A stretch of 64,000 bases of DNA from Staphylococcus saprophyticus subsp. saprophyticus ATCC 15305 = NCTC 7292 (GCF_000010125.1 NC_007350.1:1736001-1800000); one strand, 5' to 3'; positions 19,279 through 31,267 are shown, counted from the stretch's first letter. Notes: generated by a model not told the origin, from the letters alone. Numbers and translations are program-made.

Positions 19279-20352
19279 TTATTTCAAGGAGATTTTAAAA
19301 TTTAAAAATCGCTCATTATATTCGCTTAATGTTTCTTTACCTAAATCTTTATAAACTTCCAGTCTGTTTTGGTCTTGCTGTGTAGGATAAAAACGCTTAT
19401 CATTTTTAACTTCATCTGGTAATTTCTCTCTTGCTGCTTTATTAGGTGTAGCATAACCAACCCATTCAGTATTTTGCTTGCTAATTTCTTCGTCTAATAG
19501 AAAGTTCATAAATTTATAGGCGCCCGCTTTATTTTGTGCTGTCTTAGGCATCACCATATTATCGAACCAAAGATTAGATCCTTCTTTCGGTACAACATAG
19601 TTAAATTCATCACTACCTTGTACCATAGGTGCTGCTACGCCACTCCATACAACCGCAACATTTGCTTCATGTTGCTCTAACATCATCGTTATTTCATCAC
19701 CTACAACACCTTTAACATTGGGTCCTAGGTGTGATAATGTTTTTTCAGCTTCTGCTAAATGTTGTGAATTTGTATCATTTAAACTGTAGCCTAATTTATT
19801 CAAGGCTAAACCTATGGCTTCTCTAGCACCATCAACCAAGAGTACATCATTGTTATACTTTTTATCATATAGTTGCTTCCAAGAATCGAAATGATCATTC
19901 GGATAAGCTTTTTTATTATAAAGAATTCCTACTGTGCCAAAGAAATAAGGAACAGAGTATCGATTACCTTGATCAAATGACATATTCATATAATCTGAAT
20001 CTAAATTCTTCATATTTGGTATTTTCTCATGATTTAGCGGCAATAACAAATTCTCTTTTTTTAATTTTTGAACAGTATATTCACTTGGAAAAGCAACATC
20101 ATAATTTGTGCCACCATTCCGTATTTTTGCTTCCATTGCTTCATTAGAATCAAATGTTTCATAAACTACTTCAATACCCGTTTCTTTTTGGAATTTTTTT
20201 ATCAAACTAGGATCGATATACTCTCCCCAGTTATAGACATATATTTTTTCACCACTCGCAGAATGGTCTTTAGATGTGAACTTTTGACTTATAAGTAAAC
20301 AAATCACGCCAACAACAATTGAAATTATAATTAATTGTAAAAATCGTTTCAT
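19279..20352 (-). CDS. potD: spermidine/putrescine-binding protein PotD
   Basis: Solute-binding part of the polyamine ABC importer, 357 residues. After an N-terminal hydrophobic segment the mature part starts KIYVYNWGEYIDPSLIKKF, the typical PotD/PotF opening, and later shows LPLNHEKIPNMKN and VVWSGVAAPM. The only cysteine in the N-terminal segment is C18 in GVICLLIS, which does not match a normal lipobox (position -1 is Ile). The protein may therefore be held by an uncleaved membrane anchor. It overlaps potC by 4 bases. Confidence 0.9.
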   Translation of the reverse strand: MKRFLQLIIISIVVGVICLLISQKFTSKDHSASGEKIYVYNWGEYIDPSLIKKFQKETGIEVVYETFDSNEAMEAKIRNGGTNYDVAFPSEYTVQKLKKENLLLPLNHEKIPNMKNLDSDYMNMSFDQGNRYSVPYFFGTVGILYNKKAYPNDHFDSWKQLYDKKYNNDVLLVDGAREAIGLALNKLGYSLNDTNSQHLAEAEKTLSHLGPNVKGVVGDEITMMLEQHEANVAVVWSGVAAPMVQGSDEFNYVVPKEGSNLWFDNMVMPKTAQNKAGAYKFMNFLLDEEISKQNTEWVGYATPNKAAREKLPDEVKNDKRFYPTQQDQNRLEVYKDLGKETLSEYNERFLNFKISLK

Positions 20353-21170
20353 TGTTGCACACCTCTTTTGCTATGTTTTTTGTGTTTTAGCGTGTTCTGA
20401 ATTAAATAATAAGCTAATATACCCAGCATGATAACTAAGAATAATATAGTAGAAATCGCATTAATTTCCATACTTATTCCTTTTCTTGCCATGGCGTATA
20501 CTTCTACAGATAGTACACTAAAACCATTACCAGTAACAAAGAAACTTACTGTGAAGTCATCAAGTGAATAGGTAAGCGCCATAAAAAAACCACCAATAAC
20601 TGCGGGCATTAAATGAGGTAACATGACTTTGTTTAATACTTGCAATTCAGTCGCTCCAAGATCACGTGCTGCATTTAATGTATGATCATTCATTTCATAT
20701 AATTTAGGCAATACAATAATCACAACAATTGGTATACAAAATGCAATGTGAGAAATGAGCACCGTTAAAAATCCTAAACCTAAACCAGTAAAATGGCCAA
20801 TGGCTGTAAACATAATCAAAAACGAAGCACCAATCACTACATCAGAAGATACCATTAATACATTATTGAGCGTCAACAATGAAACTTTTAATTTTTTATT
20901 TCGCAAATGGTATAAACCAATTGCTCCCATTGTACCGATCACAGTAGCAAAAGCCGCCGCTAACAAGGCAACAGCAATCGTATTAAATATAACTGACATT
21001 AGACGATCATTACTAAACAAGGATTGATAATGTTCCAAAGTGAAATGCTCAAAATGAATCATATTCCCAGCAGAATTAAATGAATATACCATTAAAAATA
21101 AAATTGGAATATACAATATTGCAATTAATATACCAAGGTATAATTTACCGTACCATTTCATATGACTCAC
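20349..21170 (-). CDS. potC: spermidine/putrescine ABC permease PotC
   Basis: Membrane subunit of the polyamine importer, 273 residues, six predicted helices. The cytoplasmic EAA-type coupling motif that docks on PotA is AARDLGATELQVLNKVMLP at about 167-185. The segment YSLDDFTVSFFVTG is characteristic of PotC. It overlaps potB by 4 bases and potD by 4 bases, so translation is coupled. Confidence 0.93.
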   Translation of the reverse strand: MSHMKWYGKLYLGILIAILYIPILFLMVYSFNSAGNMIHFEHFTLEHYQSLFSNDRLMSVIFNTIAVALLAAAFATVIGTMGAIGLYHLRNKKLKVSLLTLNNVLMVSSDVVIGASFLIMFTAIGHFTGLGLGFLTVLISHIAFCIPIVVIIVLPKLYEMNDHTLNAARDLGATELQVLNKVMLPHLMPAVIGGFFMALTYSLDDFTVSFFVTGNGFSVLSVEVYAMARKGISMEINAISTILFLVIMLGILAYYLIQNTLKHKKHSKRGVQQ

Positions 21171-21970
21171 CCTTTTCCATTTGTAGATTTAGTATTCGTA
21201 ATGATTAACACTAACGCCATAAAGAGAATCAAACATAATGCTATAGTGGAACCCATGCCGTAGTTTTGAATCACTAGAAATTGTTCCTCTATCGCAGTTC
21301 CTATGTTAATCACTTTATTTCCAGCAATTAACCTTGTTATCATAAATAACGATAATGCTGGAATAAATGTCACTTGAACCCCTGTTAACACACCTTGTTT
21401 TGTAAGTGGTAAGATGATTTTTCGGAAAGTCGTAAACGGACTAGCACCTAAATCACTAGAGGCTTGTAAAATGTTATTAGGGATGTCTTTCATACTATTG
21501 AAAATGGGTAAAATCATAAATGGTATATAAATATAACTGGCAACAAGTATAAATGCAGGTACAGTAAATAATAAATCCATTTTAGGTAAATGTAATAAAT
21601 TTAACATTTGATTGATAACACCATCATGACTCAATAACCCTATAAATGCATAGGTCTTTAGAAGTAAATTAATCCAAGTTGGAATAATGAGTATCATTAA
21701 CCATAAATTTTGATATTTTGAATTTCGTATAAAATAAGCAGCTGGATAACTAATGAACAATGTAATGATAGTAATGACAGCTGCAAAAATAACTGAATCC
21801 CAAATCATGCTAAAGTATTTCCACGAAAACATTTGTTTATAATTTTCAAAACTGAAATGACCCTGAATATCAAATAGTGAAAAATAAACAAGTAATAACA
21901 CAGGTACAATAATAAATAATATCATCCATAATACATATGGGATAAAGAGAAATCGATTCAGTTTACGCAT
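21167..21970 (-). CDS. potB: spermidine/putrescine ABC permease PotB
   Basis: Second membrane subunit, 267 residues, six predicted helices, with the coupling loop [19 protein letters not shown]. The frame extends upstream to 22024, but the ATG at 21970, overlapping the potA stop by 8 bases and preceded by GAGGAA, gives the usual N-terminus [16 protein letters not shown]. Confidence 0.92.
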   Translation of the reverse strand: MRKLNRFLFIPYVLWMILFIIVPVLLLVYFSLFDIQGHFSFENYKQMFSWKYFSMIWDSVIFAAVITIITLFISYPAAYFIRNSKYQNLWLMILIIPTWINLLLKTYAFIGLLSHDGVINQMLNLLHLPKMDLLFTVPAFILVASYIYIPFMILPIFNSMKDIPNNILQASSDLGASPFTTFRKIILPLTKQGVLTGVQVTFIPALSLFMITRLIAGNKVINIGTAIEEQFLVIQNYGMGSTIALCLILFMALVLIITNTKSTNGKG

Positions 21971-23057
21971 TGTCTTGTTCCTCGTAACTTTCAATTCGTT
22001 TATCAAATTCTTCTTCTGTCTCACCAGGAACCATAATATGAATTGCTTCAGGATCGAAGTATAAACCTACTTTACTACCTACTTCTGCTTTTTTAGTTGA
22101 ATGAATCATCCATTCATAGCCTTTTCTATCAATACAATTTATTTCATAATGCACGCCTCGAAATAACATAGAATCTACAGTAACTTCAAACAGTCCACTT
22201 TTTGCATCTATCAATGAAATATCTTCAGGACGAATCACAATTTCAACTTTCTTTTGCTCAGGTATACCCATATCTACACATTCAAAATCTTGCCCATAGA
22301 TATTCACTAAGTAATCTTTAACCATCTTACCTTCTACGATATTTGATTCACCGATAAAATCAGCAACAAAACGATTGACTGGTTCATCATAAATATCAAT
22401 TGGCGTACCAAATTGTTGGATTTTACCATCTTTCATCACAAATATATAATCACTAAGCGCTAATGCTTCTTCTTGATCATGTGTAACAAAAATAAATGTA
22501 ATGCCTAATCGAGATTGTATTTCTCTAAGTTCATACTGCATTTCAGTTCTTAATTTTAAATCCAAAGCAGATAGAGATTCATCTAACAATAAAATTTCAG
22601 GCTCATTGACAATTGCTCTTGCTATTGCAATACGTTGTTTTTGTCCACCACTAATGCCCTCTATCGTTCTTGATTCATAACCTTCCAGTTTCACTAACTT
22701 CAATGCTTCATGTACTTTTCGTTTGATTTCTGATTTAGCTAATTTTTTTAATTTTAGCCCAAAAGCGATATTGTCATAGACATTTAAGTGAGGGAATAAC
22801 GCATAATCTTGGAACACAGTATTAACTTTTCTTTTATTCGCTGATAAATGATTAATTGATTTACCTTGATAAATAATGTCACCATTATCAGCTTCTTCAA
22901 AACCTGCAATTAATTTTAATATCGTTGTCTTACCACAACCTGATGGCCCTAGTAATGTATAAAAATATCCTGATTCAATATCTATATCTATTTTGTCTAA
23001 TATCTGCATATCATCATACTGCTTACTTACAGATTTAAATGATAATAATGGTTCCAT
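21963..23057 (-). CDS. potA: spermidine/putrescine ABC ATPase PotA
   Basis: ATP-binding subunit, 364 residues. Walker [10 protein letters not shown] (about 38-46), signature [14 protein letters not shown], Walker [14 protein letters not shown], and the switch histidine in [14 protein letters not shown] are all intact. The last 120 residues form a TOBE-type domain ([23 protein letters not shown]). GGAGG overlaps the stop of the regulator gene upstream, showing tight operon packing. Confidence 0.95.
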   Translation of the reverse strand: MEPLLSFKSVSKQYDDMQILDKIDIDIESGYFYTLLGPSGCGKTTILKLIAGFEEADNGDIIYQGKSINHLSANKRKVNTVFQDYALFPHLNVYDNIAFGLKLKKLAKSEIKRKVHEALKLVKLEGYESRTIEGISGGQKQRIAIARAIVNEPEILLLDESLSALDLKLRTEMQYELREIQSRLGITFIFVTHDQEEALALSDYIFVMKDGKIQQFGTPIDIYDEPVNRFVADFIGESNIVEGKMVKDYLVNIYGQDFECVDMGIPEQKKVEIVIRPEDISLIDAKSGLFEVTVDSMLFRGVHYEINCIDRKGYEWMIHSTKKAEVGSKVGLYFDPEAIHIMVPGETEEEFDKRIESYEEQDNA

Positions 23058-23069
23058 ACGCGTGTCCTC

Positions 23070-23609
23070 CTATAGATATGAAGCTGTAACAACAATCATT
23101 ACTTGTACTTCATCCGCTGTTTGATTTTCTAGTCTATGTATTTGGTTCGCTTTAAAATAAAGCGCGTCACCAGTTGTTGCATAATAATTTTGATTACCCA
23201 ACATGAGTACTACTTCACCTTTTAAGCAATATATGAAGGTATCAGATTCAGATGGTCCAAAATTTTTATATGATGCATTCGCTCTTAAAGTTAATATCAA
23301 TGGTTCCATATCAAATTCGTTTGATTGGCTGACTGGCCAGTTCAAAATATAACCTTTATCATATTCATCGTATGTGATTTGTGTTGCTTTTTTATATAAT
23401 ACTTTTTCAGATTTAGGTTCTTTGAAAAAATCACTCGGACTTGTGCCAAGTACTTCTAATATATTCAAAAATGTTTCCATACTTGGTGATGCATATTGAC
23501 TTTCAATTTGTGAAATATAACCTTTTGAAAGATCTGTTCTTTCTGCCAATTCTTCTTGCGTTAACTTTTTTATATTTCTTAAATTTTTAATTTTCTTTCC
23601 AATTTCCAT
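23070..23609 (-). CDS. XRE-cupin transcriptional regulator of the pot operon
   Basis: A 179-residue regulator. An XRE-type helix-turn-helix fills residues 1-60 (IKNLRNIKKLTQEELAERTDLSKGYISQIE) and a cupin sensor domain lies at about 105-175 (DTFIYCLKGEVVLMLGNQNYYATTGDALYFKANQIH). This is the PuuR-like architecture often tied to polyamine or small-molecule sensing. It is the first gene of the potABCD operon, 12 bases before potA, so control of polyamine uptake is the natural inference. Confidence 0.88.
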   Translation of the reverse strand: MEIGKKIKNLRNIKKLTQEELAERTDLSKGYISQIESQYASPSMETFLNILEVLGTSPSDFFKEPKSEKVLYKKATQITYDEYDKGYILNWPVSQSNEFDMEPLILTLRANASYKNFGPSESDTFIYCLKGEVVLMLGNQNYYATTGDALYFKANQIHRLENQTADEVQVMIVVTASYL

Positions 23610-23625
23610 ATTGTCACCTTTTCGT

Positions 23626-23638
23626 AATTTTCAAAATT
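23626..23638. promoter_or_regulatory. 13-bp palindrome before the pot operon
   Basis: AATTTT-C-AAAATT is a perfect palindrome 16 bases upstream of the regulator start, where a repressor could block transcription. It could be an autoregulatory site or half of a CodY-like box. AT-rich DNA makes chance palindromes common. Confidence 0.3.
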
Positions 23639-23668
23639 GAATCTAATGCTATTATGTAAAATTAAAAA

Positions 23669-23739
23669 ATCGTTATATGCTGTTTATATTTATCAAACAT
23701 TTTGTTTAATGCTTAATAAAAATATCAAAATATAACGAT
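23669..23739 (-). terminator. terminator after the UPF0223 gene
   Basis: Perfect 10-bp arms ATCGTTATAT and ATATAACGAT are separated by about 51 bases. On the minus strand the second arm runs directly into TTTTTTAATTTT. The large loop makes it less certain than the others. Confidence 0.55.
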
Positions 23740-23750
23740 GAAGACAATAC

Positions 23751-24029
23751 TTATTTACTTTTTGCTGAAAATAATTTTTGATCTGGTGATGATTGAACTG
23801 CTTTCACTGCATGATAACTGCTATAGCCACTACTATTTTCAAATTCTTTAAAAATTTGTTTTTCCTCGGCTTTACCTGGAACGATTTTTTTAAATTGTTT
23901 GTAGCGATCTAACAATTTTTCTCCTTCTACACTTGATTCATAATAGGATTCTACTGCATTAAAGAAAGAAACAACTTGCATCATTTCATCATTTGACCAA
24001 TCTAAATCAATGGGATATTGGTACTCCAT
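23751..24029 (-). CDS. UPF0223 family protein (YktA-like)
   Basis: A 92-residue soluble protein beginning [16 protein letters not shown], the conserved opening of the UPF0223 family, with [22 protein letters not shown] and [11 protein letters not shown] further on. Function unknown. The frame opens with a TTG 24 bases earlier, but AAAGGGTG lies correctly for the ATG at 24029. It is a single gene between the pdh terminator and the pot operon. Confidence 0.85.
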   Translation of the reverse strand: MEYQYPIDLDWSNDEMMQVVSFFNAVESYYESSVEGEKLLDRYKQFKKIVPGKAEEKQIFKEFENSSGYSSYHAVKAVQSSPDQKLFSAKSK

Positions 24030-24200
24030 AGATTTTAACACCCTTTCATTCAAATTATGATAAACCTCAATTTATGTTTGCTATGCTTTATGTATAAATA
24101 AAATGGAACAGTAAAAGATTTTACTTAATAAACCTGTAATCATACTATTCTATTATTTTATTAACTACTCGATATTGCTATCTATATCTATAAAAGCAAA

Positions 24201-24234
24201 TGAGACTGAGACATTCATCGATGTCCCAGTCCCA
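24201..24234 (-). terminator. terminator after pdhD, TGGGACA family
   Basis: On the minus strand TGGGACTGGGACA pairs with TGTCTCAGTCTCA (two G-T pairs), followed by TTTGCTTTT. It lies 28 bases after pdhD. Confidence 0.8.
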
Positions 24235-24261
24235 ATTAAATTTATATGAAATTACTTATAA

Positions 24262-25668
24262 TTACATAGTGTGGATAGGTAATCCTAATGCTTTTTCAGC
24301 AGCTTCCATAGACATTTCACCTAATGTTGGGTGAGCATGAATAGTTAATGCTAAATCTTCAGCATTCATACCTGATTCAATTGCTAAACCTAATTCAGAA
24401 ATAATATCAGAAGCCCCAGTACCTACTACTTGAGCACCTACTAATGTATTATCTTCTTTAAGTGTTAACAATTTAACAAATCCAGTTGTATCATCTAATG
24501 ATAACGCACGACCATTAGCTGCATAAGGGAATTTAGAAGCAGTAACTGCTAAACCTTCTTCTTTAGCTTGAGCTTCTGTATAACCAACTGTCGCTAATTC
24601 TGGTTCAGTGAAACATACAGCAGGCATACCAATGTAGTCTACTTCTGATGCTTCTCCAGCAATAACTTCTGCAGCTACTTTAGCTTCATAACTTGCTTTA
24701 TGTGCAAGTGGTAAACCTGGTACGATATCGCCAATTGCAAAGATGTTTTCAACTGATGTACGGCTTTGTTTATCTACTTCTAATAAACCGCGATCTGCGA
24801 ATTTAAGACCTAATTCTTCTAAGCCTAATTCGTCAGTGTTTGGACGACGTCCAACAGTAACTAATACGTAATCAGCGTCGATTGTTTGTTCTTCACCTTT
24901 TACTTCATAAGTCACTTTAACACCATTGTCTGTTTCTTCAGCTGATTTCGCCATTGCTTCAGTAACAATTTCAACGCCTTTTTCTTTCATACCTTTTTTA
25001 ACAGGTTGCGTCATTTGTTTTTCGAAACCGCCTAAGATATCTTTAGCACCTTCTAAAATAGTTACTTCAGAACCAAAGTTAGCAAATGCAGTACCTAATT
25101 CAGAACCAATATAACCGCCACCAACGACAACTAATTTACCAGGTACATCTTGTAAATTTAAAGCGCCAGTTGAATCAATTACACGGTCACCAAACTTGAA
25201 GTTAGGGATTTCAATTGGTCTAGAACCAGTTGCAATAATCGCGTGTTTGAAGTTGTAAGTTTGAGCACTTTTCTCGTCCATAACACGTAGGCTATTATTA
25301 TCAACAAAGTAAGCTTCGCCTTTTACGATTTCAACTTTATTACCTTTTAATAGTCCTTCAACACCACCAGTTAATTTTTTAACAACTGATTGTTTGAATT
25401 CTTGAACTTTATCAAATTTAAGTGAAACACTTTCAGCAATAACACCTAAATTTTCAGAGTTTTTAGTTTCATCATAACGATGCGAAGCGTGTAATAACGC
25501 TTTTGAAGGAATACATCCTACATTAAGACATACGCCACCAAGTTCGCCTTTTTCTACGATTGTTACTTTTTGACCTAACTGTGCTGCACGTATTGCTGCA
25601 ACATAGCCCCCAGGTCCTGCTCCGATTACAATAGTATCTGTTTCAATTGGGAAATCTCCAACTACCAT
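24262..25668 (-). CDS. pdhD: dihydrolipoyl dehydrogenase, E3 of pyruvate dehydrogenase
   Basis: FAD enzyme that reoxidises the dihydrolipoyl groups of E2 and makes NADH, 468 residues. FAD-binding GAGPGG (17-22), redox-active disulfide C47 and C52 in [16 protein letters not shown]-binding [10 protein letters not shown], and the catalytic His-Glu region HAHPTLGE (H446) are present. It is the last gene of the pdh operon, 3 bases after pdhC. It may also serve other 2-oxo acid dehydrogenases. Confidence 0.97.
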   Translation of the reverse strand: MVVGDFPIETDTIVIGAGPGGYVAAIRAAQLGQKVTIVEKGELGGVCLNVGCIPSKALLHASHRYDETKNSENLGVIAESVSLKFDKVQEFKQSVVKKLTGGVEGLLKGNKVEIVKGEAYFVDNNSLRVMDEKSAQTYNFKHAIIATGSRPIEIPNFKFGDRVIDSTGALNLQDVPGKLVVVGGGYIGSELGTAFANFGSEVTILEGAKDILGGFEKQMTQPVKKGMKEKGVEIVTEAMAKSAEETDNGVKVTYEVKGEEQTIDADYVLVTVGRRPNTDELGLEELGLKFADRGLLEVDKQSRTSVENIFAIGDIVPGLPLAHKASYEAKVAAEVIAGEASEVDYIGMPAVCFTEPELATVGYTEAQAKEEGLAVTASKFPYAANGRALSLDDTTGFVKLLTLKEDNTLVGAQVVGTGASDIISELGLAIESGMNAEDLALTIHAHPTLGEMSMEAAEKALGLPIHTM

Positions 25669-25671
25669 GTT

Positions 25672-26973
25672 TTACCCCTCCATTAATAATAATTCTGGAT
25701 TATTTAATAAACGTTTAATATGATTCATAGCGTTTTGACCAGTTGCACCATCAATTTGTCTATGGTCAAAGCTTAGTGATAATGATAATACTGGTGCCGC
25801 AACAATTTCTCCATCTTTTACGATAGGTTTTTGCGCAATACGACCAATACCTAAGATAGCAACTTCTGGGTGATTGATAACTGGTGTGAACCATTGTCCA
25901 CCTGCTGAACCGATGTTACTAATTGTACAAGTAGCACCTTTCATTTCATCAGCTGATAATTTACCATCACGTGCTTTGACAGCAAGTTCATTAATTTCGT
26001 CTGAAATTGCAAACATAGATTTGCGATCAGCATTTTTAACTACTGGTACGAGTAAACCTCTGTCAGTGTCAGCTGCAATACCGATATTCCAGTAATGTTT
26101 ATGCACGATTTCACCAGCTTCTTCATTAAATGAAGTATTAAGTGCTGGGTATTTTTTAAGTGCAGACACAAGTGCTTTGACAACGTAAGGTAAGAAAGTT
26201 AATTTAGTACCTTGTTCAGCTGCAACTTCTTTGAATTTTTTACGGTGATCCCATAATTCTTGCACATCAATTTCATCCATCAATGTTACGTGAGGTGCAG
26301 TATGTTTTGAGTTAACCATTGCTTTAGCAATTGCTTTACGCATTGCAGGTATTTTTTCAGTAGTTTCTGGGTATTCCCCTTCTGTAGAAACTGCTGCTGA
26401 TTGTGCAGAACTTGTAGTTTCTTCGCTAGTTGCTACTGCACTTTCATTTGAAGCTGTTGCTTGTCCACCATTTAAGTAAGCATCAACGTCTTCTTTAGTC
26501 GTACGTCCGTTTTTACCTGAACCTGAAACAGCTTTAATGTTAACACCATTTTCACGTGCGTATTTACGAACTGACGGCATTGCTTTAACACGTTTACTTT
26601 CATCTACTTCTTCATCATTTGAAGATTGAGCAGGTGCTGATGCTTCTTCTTTAGTGCTTTCTTCAACAGGAGCTTCTGTTGACTCGCTTGAAGCCTCGTC
26701 ACTTTCGCTACCTTTAAATTGCATGTCTTCTGCATCAGGTGCATCAATTTTAACAATTGTATCACCAACAACTGCTACAGTACCTTCATCTACTAATACT
26801 TCTTCGATAGTACCTGAAACAGGTGATGGAATTTCAACAACTGATTTGTCGTTTTGAACTTCAGCTAATACATCATCTTCTTCAATTGTATCTCCAGCTT
26901 TAACAAACCACTTTACAATTTCACCTTCGTGGATACCTTCACCAATGTCGGGTAATTTAAATTCAAATGCCAC
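25672..26973 (-). CDS. pdhC: dihydrolipoyl acetyltransferase, E2 of pyruvate dehydrogenase
   Basis: Core subunit of the complex, 433 residues. There is one lipoyl domain with the lipoylated lysine K43 in [11 protein letters not shown], then a linker rich in A/S/E, a peripheral-subunit-binding domain (about 128-166, [16 protein letters not shown]), a second S/T/A/E linker, and the catalytic domain ending with [10 protein letters not shown] (H404). AGGAGG precedes the start. It is separated from pdhB by 144 bases that contain a hairpin, unlike the other tight joints of this operon. Confidence 0.97.
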   Translation of the reverse strand: MAFEFKLPDIGEGIHEGEIVKWFVKAGDTIEEDDVLAEVQNDKSVVEIPSPVSGTIEEVLVDEGTVAVVGDTIVKIDAPDAEDMQFKGSESDEASSESTEAPVEESTKEEASAPAQSSNDEEVDESKRVKAMPSVRKYARENGVNIKAVSGSGKNGRTTKEDVDAYLNGGQATASNESAVATSEETTSSAQSAAVSTEGEYPETTEKIPAMRKAIAKAMVNSKHTAPHVTLMDEIDVQELWDHRKKFKEVAAEQGTKLTFLPYVVKALVSALKKYPALNTSFNEEAGEIVHKHYWNIGIAADTDRGLLVPVVKNADRKSMFAISDEINELAVKARDGKLSADEMKGATCTISNIGSAGGQWFTPVINHPEVAILGIGRIAQKPIVKDGEIVAAPVLSLSLSFDHRQIDGATGQNAMNHIKRLLNNPELLLMEG

Positions 26974-27068
26974 GTTATTATCCTCCTAAAATTTCATATT
27001 AAGTCAAAAATTAGAAATTGAGAATGCGCTAAACAACTCAAATCTCATGCTTATATATAAACCTGAAT

Positions 27069-27104
27069 GAAGTAGGTATATCGACTTATCGTATACGCTA
27101 CTTC
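27069..27104 (-). repeat. hairpin between pdhB and pdhC
   Basis: GAAGTAG and CTACTTC, extended by a GTATA/TATAC pairing with one bulged base, form a hairpin 13 bases after the pdhB stop. It has no T tract on the minus strand, so a processing or stabilising element or a weak attenuator is more likely than a full terminator. Confidence 0.55.
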
Positions 27105-27117
27105 TTATCAGTGATTA

Positions 27118-28095
27118 TTAAAATTCTAATGTTGCTTTTGCTTTTTCAACAATATCGTTTTTGTTTGGTAACCAAACATTTTCAGCTTGCGTAAACGGAT
27201 AAACCGTGTCTGCTGCTGCAACACGAGCGATTGGAGCATCTAATGAAAGAATTGCACGTTCTGCTAATTCAGAAGCAACTGCTGCACCAACACCAGCTTG
27301 ACGTTGCGCTTCTTGAACTACTACAGCACGTCCAGTTTTTTCAACTGAAGCAACAAGTGTTTCAATGTCGATTGGTTGTACAGTACGTAAGTCAATGACT
27401 TCTACTGAATAACCTTCTTTTTCTAATTCTTCTGCTGCTTTTAATGATTCTTGTACCATCGCACCATAAGCAATTAGTGTAATATCATTACCTTCTTGTT
27501 TAACGTTCGCTTTACCAATTTCGATTGTATACTCTTCTTCAGGTACTTCGTCACGGAATGAACGATATAATTTCATATGCTCTAAGTAAACAACTGGGTC
27601 GTTACTTCTGATTGCAGAAATTAATAAACCTTTAGCATCGTAAGGATTAGAAGGAATTACAACACTTAGACCAGGTGATTGCGCTAAGATACCTTCTAAG
27701 TTATCAGCGTGTAATTCAGGTGTATGTACACCGCCACCAAATGGAGCACGAATTGTTACTGGTGCTTGTTTAGAGTTACCAGAACGGAAACGCGTACGCG
27801 CTAATTGTCCTGCTACAGAGTCGAATACTTCAAATACGAATCCTAAGAATTGTATTTCCATAACTGGACGGTATCCTTGAGTAGTTAAACCTAAAGCTAA
27901 ACCACCAATACCAGATTCCGCTAAAGGTGTATCGAATACACGATCTTCACCGAATTCTTTTTGTAAACCTTCAGTTACACGGAAAACACCACCGTTAACA
28001 CCGACGTCTTCACCGAAAAGTAAAACATTTTCATCGTTTTGTAATTCGGTTTTAAGCGCGTTGTTAATCGCTTGTACCATTGTCATTTGTGCCAT
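27118..28095 (-). CDS. pdhB: pyruvate dehydrogenase E1 beta subunit
   Basis: Second half of the thiamine-diphosphate-dependent decarboxylase, 325 residues. Typical segments are [19 protein letters not shown] with the cofactor-contacting glutamate, [17 protein letters not shown], and [14 protein letters not shown] near the C-terminus. It starts 3 bases after pdhA. Confidence 0.97.
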   Translation of the reverse strand: MAQMTMVQAINNALKTELQNDENVLLFGEDVGVNGGVFRVTEGLQKEFGEDRVFDTPLAESGIGGLALGLTTQGYRPVMEIQFLGFVFEVFDSVAGQLARTRFRSGNSKQAPVTIRAPFGGGVHTPELHADNLEGILAQSPGLSVVIPSNPYDAKGLLISAIRSNDPVVYLEHMKLYRSFRDEVPEEEYTIEIGKANVKQEGNDITLIAYGAMVQESLKAAEELEKEGYSVEVIDLRTVQPIDIETLVASVEKTGRAVVVQEAQRQAGVGAAVASELAERAILSLDAPIARVAAADTVYPFTQAENVWLPNKNDIVEKAKATLEF

Positions 28096-28098
28096 CGG

Positions 28099-29211
<1,113 letters not shown>

Positions 29212-29262
29212 TCAATTCACCAAACCTTTCCCGTATAATAGAAATTCATTTTATTCTTAAAC

Positions 29263-29271
29263 ATTGTACCA
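29263..29271 (-). promoter_or_regulatory. putative pdh promoter, extended -10
   Basis: TGGTACAAT on the minus strand matches an extended -10 element about 52 bases before pdhA. The -35 region (TTTAAC, 18 bases away) is poor. The rest of the gap 29212-29477 shows nothing else clear. Confidence 0.5.
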
Positions 29272-29477
29272 CAAAACTTTTATGCAGTTAAACAATTTGA
29301 AAAAGTTCTGTAGTAATTAAAACAGGTACAGTTTCGCAACTGTACTAATGAAATTATTACAACTGTATTACCAGTCCTTGTATGTCTATCGTTGAGCATT
29401 TCCATTTGAATGTAAGCGCAACCAATACTTATACTATATCTTCCATATTATAATTTCAAATGACTCGCTTTTTTGAA

Positions 29478-30104
29478 TTAAGCTAGGCTATCTACATCTT
29501 CTTTTTCTTTATTCACTTTATTCATTGTATCTGAATACTTTTTGAAGGCTTTATTCATATCTTTATATGATTTTGATACTGCCTCAGATTTTTTATCAAT
29601 TTGAGATTGTTCTACTTGATCGTCAGCAGTATATTCAAACATATCTTTTTCTTTATTCATGATATTCTTATAGGCTTTTGCATATTCATCATGTGCCTTA
29701 TATTTTTCTTTAAGTGCATCATTTAGTTGTTTAACTTCTTTTTTCTTCGCTTTGTCGCTAATATTATCTAAATGTTTTTCCGCTTTTTTGAATTTTTCTT
29801 CAGAATTATTTATGGCTTTTTCTTCTTTTCCGAATTCTTTTTCTCTTTGTTCTACATTATCTACAACTTTTTTAGAAGTTTCTTGTACTTCTTGTTGGTC
29901 TTTACCGTTGATTTTTTTCACTAATTTTTGTTTGTCTTGTTCTAAACTATTTAATTTCTTCCCTACAGATGATACAGGCTTTTCTTCATCAAAAGCTTTT
30001 TGAACTTGTTCGTTGTAATCTTTGATTTCACCTTTATCTGTTGTACAACCTGCAACTAATACTGTAGAAGCAATGACTGCACTGATGCCATATTTTAATT
30101 TCAT
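29478..30104 (-). CDS. YkyA-family cell-wall-associated lipoprotein
   Basis: A 208-residue secreted lipoprotein. The signal peptide ends in lipobox LVAGC (C20). The rest is charged, K/E/D/Q-rich and strongly helical, likely a coiled coil. Length, composition and location between pdhA and def match the YkyA family of putative cell-wall-binding lipoproteins. The function is not established. AGGAGG precedes the start. It is divergent from def. Confidence 0.85.
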   Translation of the reverse strand: MKLKYGISAVIASTVLVAGCTTDKGEIKDYNEQVQKAFDEEKPVSSVGKKLNSLEQDKQKLVKKINGKDQQEVQETSKKVVDNVEQREKEFGKEEKAINNSEEKFKKAEKHLDNISDKAKKKEVKQLNDALKEKYKAHDEYAKAYKNIMNKEKDMFEYTADDQVEQSQIDKKSEAVSKSYKDMNKAFKKYSDTMNKVNKEKEDVDSLA

Positions 30105-30228
30105 TTTGAAAAATCCTCCTTTATGTGCTTGTAATGTTATATAATATTTTATAATAAATCAAATCTAACTACTGTATTTTATCTATGAAACTTTGGTATA
30201 TTTTATATTAAGGAAGGTGTATGAACAA

Positions 30229-30780
30229 ATGTTAACTATGAAAGATATTATCCGTGATGGACATCCTACTCTTCGTGAAAAAGCAAAAGATGTTACTTTA
30301 CCGCTTTCTGAAGAAGATCGTAATACGTTATTGGCTATGCGTGAATTTTTAATTAATAGTCAAGATGATGAAATTGCTACTAAATATGGTTTGCGCTCAG
30401 GCGTGGGTCTTGCCGCGCCACAAATTAATATTTCAAAAAAAATGATTGCCGTTTATCTCCCTGATGACGGAAATGGCAAGTCATATGATTTGATGTTAGT
30501 TAATCCAAAAATCATGAGCCACAGTATTCAAGAAGCGTATCTTCCTACAGGTGAAGGTTGCCTAAGCGTAGATGAAAACATTCCAGGATTAGTTCATCGT
30601 AAAAATAGAATTACTGTTAAAGCTACAGATATCGATGGAAAAGAAGTTAAATTGCGCTTGAAAGGTTACCCTGCTGTTGTGGTTCAACATGAAATTGACC
30701 ATATCAACGGCATCATGTTCTATGATCATATAGATCCAAATAATCCACTTCAGCCACATAATGATGCTGTAGAAGTTTAA
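30229..30780 (+). CDS. def: peptide deformylase
   Basis: Metalloenzyme removing the formyl group from new proteins, 183 residues. All three motifs are present: GVGLAAPQI (58-66), EGCLSV (109-114, metal ligand C111) and QHEIDHING (153-161, ligands H154 and H158, catalytic E155). The frame is open to 30193, but AAGGAAGGTG stands 9 bases before the ATG at 30229, giving the usual [16 protein letters not shown] start. Confidence 0.96.
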   Translation: MLTMKDIIRDGHPTLREKAKDVTLPLSEEDRNTLLAMREFLINSQDDEIATKYGLRSGVGLAAPQINISKKMIAVYLPDDGNGKSYDLMLVNPKIMSHSIQEAYLPTGEGCLSVDENIPGLVHRKNRITVKATDIDGKEVKLRLKGYPAVVVQHEIDHINGIMFYDHIDPNNPLQPHNDAVEV

Positions 30781-30841
30781 TCTATTTGATTAAAACATAT
30801 TATAAACAAGAGTTTGGTTCATAAATAACCATGCTCAAACT

Positions 30842-30880
30842 AAAAGAGCTAATCCGCAGTCGGATTAGCTCTTTTTATTT
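30842..30880 (+). terminator. terminator after def
   Basis: Perfect 15-bp arms AAAAGAGCTAATCCG and CGGATTAGCTCTTTT around CAGT, followed by further T. Confidence 0.92.
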
Positions 30881-30994
30881 TTAAACTTTTTAACTTTGGC
30901 AATGTATACTTAACATCGTATTTAACTTGGTTATCAAACATTTTACAAATAAATTATTAACAATATCATATTCTTTCATTGTTATATCTATGAA

Positions 30995-31267
30995 TTACAT
31001 GAAATCATCTCTTCGCTCATGAAATGGAATATCTAGCTCTTTAAACTCAGCCTTTAATTCAGTTAATTGCTGAATATCAATAAACTCTGGATCGTGGTTA
31101 TGTTTAACATAATTTTGATCCTCATTCACTGTATCAATAATTTCATTATAATTAAAAAACATGATAACTTGCTCAGCACGTACTTCAAAAGTGATATCCT
31201 TAAATATTTTATCCGTACGCACTTTTTCCTTTTTTACATCTTCTACTATTCTCTTTACATTGTTCAA
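30995..31267 (-). CDS. conserved hypothetical protein
   Basis: A 90-residue soluble, charged protein beginning NNVKRIVEDVKKEK with an acidic middle. I do not recognise a family. GAGGTGG lies 6 bases before the TTG at 31267. The alternative GTG at 31276 is inside that ribosome site, so the TTG is chosen. It stands alone between the def terminator and the rpoY leader. Confidence 0.7.
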   Translation of the reverse strand: MNNVKRIVEDVKKEKVRTDKIFKDITFEVRAEQVIMFFNYNEIIDTVNEDQNYVKHNHDPEFIDIQQLTELKAEFKELDIPFHERRDDFM

